Part shown: one piece after another, positions 59,701 through 64,000 of the stretch
Layout of the letters: every line of letters starts with the position of its first letter
How positions within the stretch are numbered: position 1 is the first letter of the stretch
Assembly: GCA_032433595.1 (NCBI GenBank)
Contig: JASWJB010000030.1
Location: 62,001-126,000 of the forward strand
Length of the DNA: 64,000 bases
Direction of reading: 5' to 3'
From: Conoideocrella luteorostrata
Lineage: Eukaryota; Ascomycota; Sordariomycetes; Hypocreales; Clavicipitaceae
Position numbers and translations under genes: made by a program
The notes under the pieces: generated by a model
What the model saw: the letters and a program-made list of their open reading frames with translations, nothing else
Databases searched by the model: none
What the model was told of the DNA's origin: nothing

Positions 59701-61815
59701 GACTTCTTGATTACCGTTCTGAAAACCTCCGTGAGAGAAACAGGATTAGGAACAAATATTGGCGTGGTATTCAAGTTCTGATTGATTGCCGTCGCCGAGA
59801 TGACGCCCAAAATTTGGTCACCGTCAGCAATAGCATTGCTCAGCTTCTTAAGGAAAACAGCGCCAATAGCCTCGCCTCTGCAGTACCCATCCGCTTTCGC
59901 ATCAAACGGCTTGCACTGGCCAGTGGCACTAAGAAAGGAGCCAGCTGCCAGGTTCTGGAAGAACATTGGCGTGCTGTAGAAATTCGTCCCCCCAGCCAAC
60001 GCAGCCGTGCAGTCGCCGCTGAGAATAGCGCGGCAAGCAAGATCAATGGCAACAGTCGATGCAGAGCATGCCGTGTCAAGTGTCATGCCGGGACCTGTCC
60101 AGCCAAAATAGTGACTTACTTTGCCGGCGATGTAGCTTCGGAGAGCACCTGTAGCTGAGAAAGCTGTTGGTGACGTATGAGAAATATTGTTCTCATAGTC
60201 GTTGGCGACAACACCAATATAGCAGCCAATTCGATTGTCCGACCCGCATTTGTGGTAGTATCCCGACTGCGCCACAGCCTGGTACGCAGTTTGCAGAATG
60301 AGCCTTTGCTGGGGATCCATATGAAGGGCCTCGCGAGGAGACTTTTTGAAAAATTTGTGGTCGAAGGCATCATGATCGCCGATGAAGTTTCCGTACCATT
60401 TCTTCTTTTCATCCCCAGGCACTTGAGGACGGAAACTCGTTTCCAGGACGAACCGGTCGTTGGGAACGAGTTCTCTGTGTTGTGACTGGCCTGCTAACAA
60501 GATATTCCAAAATTCGTCCGCATCTTGAGCCCCAGCTACATTGCATGACATGCCGATAACTGCAACATCTGACTCGGCAACCTCATGTGCCCGCTCTGTG
60601 CTACGTATATTGTCGCGGCTGGCAACGCTCTTCTCAAAATCGAAGTGTGTCACTTGACTGCTCAACCTGCGTAACAGTGTCGGCGGAACACATTTTTCCG
60701 GTCCAAATTCAATAATTTTAGAATTCCTGTCTTTTAGCGAAGCAGTGACTGCAGATCGAAAGGTTTTAATCCAATTGAATTGCTCCACGAGAAATGCATG
60801 CGAGGCCGCCTCCAGTAGGTGGTCTTGACCAGTCACCACGCTCTCGGAGTTGACTCTTGTGGGCAATACGAGGCATGATGAATCTGGAAGTTGAAAAGCG
60901 GGAAACTTGTTGAAAAACGAAATAAGGGCCTGAAGATCATCCTCATAGACACGACCGGCGTGAAAGCGTCCATGAAATTCGGTTTCGTTGGCAGTGATTC
61001 CGGCTGTTTGGAGGTGGCTCTTAAGAGCGGCAACGGTACTTGCAGATGTTGTTAATGTAGCCCGGTTATCATCATATAAGACGGAGGTATACGCCTGTGC
61101 AAAATTTTGTCAGACTAGGTGTTGAGAAACTGTGCACTAGGTTAAGAATAATGCTCACCTCGGGGAACTTGGCTAGAATTCGTTCGAGATCCAACAGTGA
61201 CTGCCCTCCTCTCCAGAAAGCAATCAGAGAGAGAGACGCTCCAGTTGAATCAGGTGCGTCTTGCGCATCAGAGAGTGCCCCTAATACAAAGACGGTACGA
61301 AGCACTGCAGCAGCATTATGACAAAACTGCGTCCAGGACGAGCTGGACGACACCACCAAGGCGCTGAACACACCAAGACAGCAACCGACTGTCTCTGTCT
61401 GTAATGGAGAAGGCACGATAAAGGACTTCCCGCCGGTATTTTGCGCTTGGGTCTGAGAGCTCAAATACTGAAGGTATTCGACAAGATGCGATATAATAAC
61501 AAGCGGTCCGAGTATGGCGTTAGGTAGACTGGCAACGCTGGATGGCGGCGGCACAGTGCCGGTCTGAAGCCATTCTGTTAGTTGTCTGGCATGAGCAACG
61601 CCAGGAGTACGATGCAATTTCGGGACGGCCTTGCATAACAAGCTCCAATAGCTTTCAAGATCTTCGATGGCTTGGAGAGCCCATTTGGACCCAGAATCGT
61701 CCTTTACAAAACTCATGATGCTACTGAAGTACGGCACGTCCAAGGACATGGCCCCCGGCCCGAACAATAGTAGAGTTTTTGATCCCATCATGGTTGGCGT
61801 CACTGTTCGCACCAT
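53715..61815 (-). CDS. Non-reducing polyketide synthase, SAT-KS-AT-PT-ACP-CMeT-R
   Basis: Three exons in phase: 61815-61159, 61094-56890, 56823-53715 (introns 64 and 66 nt), giving 2656 residues. SAT: active Cys in GCCLG (about 146) and His in HGRFH. KS: Cys in DTACSAST (about 562), with EAHGTGTPVGDP and GLIGHTEG. AT: GHSFG (about 1012). PT: His in EHIIANKTACPP and Asp in FALCDAFTQVAG (about 1305-1615). A single ACP with Ser in GIDSLMGME (about 1733). C-methyltransferase with LEMGAGTGGTT (about 2031). C-terminal reductase with ITGATGSLGGHLASHL (about 2263) and the YGGAK dyad. All catalytic residues are present. Such enzymes take a starter from a partner through SAT, build and methylate an aromatic chain, and release an aldehyde reductively. 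A second start (ATG at 61791 or 61788) is possible. Divergent from the HR-PKS, which probably supplies the starter. Confidence 0.93.
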
Positions 61816-63070
61816 AGTGGATAGGGTGGTTGTTCGAGATATTCGACCTCAGCTTACGTGGCAAAGTTGAGTACCACAAGCTGCACTTCCAAAAAAAAAA
61901 ATTGCGACGCCGAAAGGTAATGCAAGGAATGTACAATGCTCTGATGGGCTTTTAGGAGGATATCAATTGTTTCATTTCAGGCTAGTACACAGTTACACAG
62001 TGGCTTAACCGGAGTAATCCTACCATGAACGGGAATCGATCGTGTTGGTGAATATTAGTACGCATTCTTTGTTTGGTCTCTATGTATTATTCACGCTGTA
62101 TGAGCGATCTGTTTTCCGGAGTTCGTGTAAAAGCTACGTCCGTTGTGTTGTTCCTTTCCTTGACTTGCAGCCTGAGCGCCGGAGTTTCATCACCTCAGCC
62201 GGACTTTTTTCGTGTCAGCAACGAACATATTCCTCCGTGAAGTCAGTCATGATCTAGCCAATGGGTGGGCATTAATTCAGCCACGACTACAGCAACACGT
62301 AACAACCTGCAGCTATGTTGACGGCACAAAATATGCTAGCAGCCAAGTGAGTAACGCGCCCCGTCGAACTCCGAACGGTGCTGGCTTTGGAAATGCATTG
62401 GCCTTCGTTAGACATGTGAGTCGGGGCCACGTCTACGTTCGGGTGGATGCTTGCTTACTCCGTACGGAGTCCACTCACTCCTAAATAGCAATGCAGAGAG
62501 GTGGAGCAGGGCGATAACAGAGTCTTTGTTACGGAGTATATATGGTTTGGTGGCCATGAGCAGGGATGCCCTGATTCAAACCCCTGCTAGCTGTTTAGTT
62601 GCTCCACCAATTCTGTTTCCAACTGCCATGTTCGTCTTGGGCGCGATGCGGCTCGCTCACCATAGCGTACGAGGTATACGGAGCACTATAAATGCCAGCA
62701 AGCAAAAGATTACTCCGCTCTCCGCCCAAGCGTCTGCTATTAGGCAATTTTAGTGTAGAAGGCAGGACTCAAAGTAATTCCGCCCTGCCTGGCAGTCACC
62801 AGGGCTTGGATACTAGCCTGACACTTGTTTGGACGCACTTAATGAGTATCAAACTTGAACAAATCTCTCCGTGGAACTGGTCTGTCATTAAACGCATGTA
62901 AGAGAACAGCTAGAAAACCTCTGAATTATCTTAATCTACCTTTTTGGTTGCATGCGCCGAAACATCTTCATCTGATGTCTTGTTCCACTTCCACCTGTAT
63001 TGCAGCGTGATTCCGTAACAGAAGCGCATGACCCTTCAGCCTGTTTGTCTGCTCAACAAGACAAGACACA
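61816..63070. promoter_or_regulatory. Bidirectional promoter region of the PKS pair
   Basis: 1255 bp between the two divergent PKS start codons. It contains ACTCCGTACGGAGT (62457-62470), whose core CCGTACGG places CCG and CGG half-sites back to back, a possible Zn2Cys6 target. The same palindrome is scattered elsewhere in the window, so the link is speculative. No TATA box is asserted. Confidence 0.5.
62457..62470. repeat. Perfect 14-bp palindrome ACTCCGTACGGAGT in the PKS promoter region
   Basis: Same core as the palindrome at 27669. Located about midway between the two PKS genes. Confidence 0.7.
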
Positions 63071-64000
63071 ATGGGTAGCCTTGACAGTGGCATTCGGGAT
63101 GACTGGGCTACAGAGCCAATAGCTATTGTTGGCATGAGTTCCAAGTTTGCCGGAGATGCTACAAATACTGAAAAGCTCTGGCGCATGGTTGCTGAAGGGC
63201 GAAGTGGCTGGACTCCATTTCCGGCTTCCCGATTTCAGTTGGAGGGTATTTACCATCCTAATAATGAAAGACTCAACAGCGTGAGCCCTCCCTAAAGCAA
63301 GGCTTCGCAAGTAGAATCAAGAACTAATACATCGCACAGACTCATGTCAAAGGTGCACACTTTTTAGAAGAGGATGTCGGCCTGTTTGACGCAGCGTTCT
63401 TCGGATACTCGAGCGAAACAGCATCGGTAAGAGCGCACTCGACCATCTCAGTCCACCTCCAACTAACTTTGAGAACCCACAGTCCCTTGATCCTCAATAT
63501 CGACTGCAGCTAGAGTCTGTGTATGAGGCTTTGGAAAATGGTAAGATCAAGATTGCGCTTGCCTGATCCCTCACGACCAGTATTGCTAACTATTTTTGTC
63601 CTGTCTAGCTGGCTTACCAATAGCACAGATTGCGGGCTCCAACACATCTGTTTTCACAGGAGTCTTTGTGCATGACTATAGAGATGGACTACTGCGCGAT
63701 GCTGATAACCTTCCCAGGTTAATGGCGACAGGCACCGGCGTGCCTATGATGTCAAATCGAGTCTCCCATTTCTTTGATTTCCGCGGGGCAAGTATGACAA
63801 TTGAAACTGCTTGCTCTTCGGGCATGGTAGCAATGCACCAGGCAATTCAGAGTTTAAGAACCAGAGAAGCCGATATGTCTATTGTGGGTGGTGCTAATCT
63901 TACTCTAAATCCAGACATGTTCAAAGCGCTGGCATCTTCTGGGTAAGTTGAAGAGATTCCGTCTATCCGCTTCAAATCTAGCATGAATCTAACTGAATAC
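63071..64000 (+). CDS. Highly reducing polyketide synthase, 5' part (runs off the window)
   Basis: Exons seen: 63071-63280, 63340-63426, 63483-63540, 63609-63942, with a donor (GG|GTAAGT) opening the next intron. The sequence is the start of a ketosynthase: [60 protein letters not shown], and the active-site [19 protein letters not shown]. The short N-terminus directly leading into KS, without SAT, and the ETACSSG motif mark an HR-PKS rather than an NR-PKS. KR, DH, ER and ACP would follow outside the window and were not seen. Divergent with the SAT-containing NR-PKS, so it probably makes the reduced starter chain. Four introns in the first 870 bases are more than the partner has. Confidence 0.9.

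Noticed and set aside
53715..63942. Naming the cluster as sorbicillin
   Set aside because: Domain order and divergent HR/NR layout fit, but they also fit azaphilone-type and other pathways, and the tailoring genes are outside the window.

Overview
The window looks like genomic DNA of a filamentous ascomycete (Pezizomycotina; probably a Sordariomycete, the order is not determinable here). The reasons are short (about 54-140 nt) GT-AG introns, a Zn2Cys6 regulator next to iterative fungal polyketide synthases, a secreted M43B metalloprotease, pogo-type transposase remnants, many solo LTRs, and decayed NRPS, MFS and ankyrin fragments of the kind left by RIP-like mutation. No prokaryotic, viral or organellar gene was seen.

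Layout. 0-11 kb is repeat-rich: solo LTRs of two families, MFS and ankyrin remnants, an M43B metalloprotease whose 3' end abuts an LTR, and a broken NRPS module. 11.5-21.4 kb holds three intact-looking genes that form the most interesting group: a 1751-residue zinc-finger/TPR/CHAT protein (minus strand), a divergent subtilisin-like protease with a DUF7580-like N-terminal region (plus), and a convergent 280-residue gasdermin-like protein (minus). 21.4-25 kb is again transposon and pseudogene debris. 25.3-36.7 kb carries a cytochrome P450, a 14-exon ABC-C transporter and a glycine-amidinotransferase-like enzyme. 36.7-50.4 kb is mostly gene-poor, with one unrecognised gene encoding hexapeptide repeats (40.4-42.2 kb), a nested LTR pair, a minisatellite and a TPR pseudogene. 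50.4-64 kb is a polyketide cluster: a Zn2Cys6 regulator, a non-reducing PKS (SAT-KS-AT-PT-ACP-CMeT-R, 2656 residues) and, divergent across about 1.25 kb, the first exons of a highly reducing PKS that runs off the window.

How genes may work together. Fungal gasdermin-like pore formers are known to be encoded beside, and activated by, subtilisin-type or CHAT-type proteases (het-Q1/het-Q2 and rcd-1 work). Here one gasdermin-like gene lies beside an S8 protease with a complete catalytic triad, and a CHAT protein lies on the other side of that protease. The CHAT protein has lost its catalytic cysteine (Tyr at that position) and the gasdermin-like gene has an LTR immediately upstream of its ATG, so the locus may be a partly disarmed cell-death or incompatibility system. 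In the polyketide cluster the HR-PKS would supply a reduced starter to the SAT domain of the NR-PKS, which methylates the chain and releases an aldehyde through its R domain, as in sorbicillin- or azaphilone-type pathways; the product cannot be fixed from this sequence.

All exon boundaries come from reading frames and splice consensus by eye, not from transcripts.
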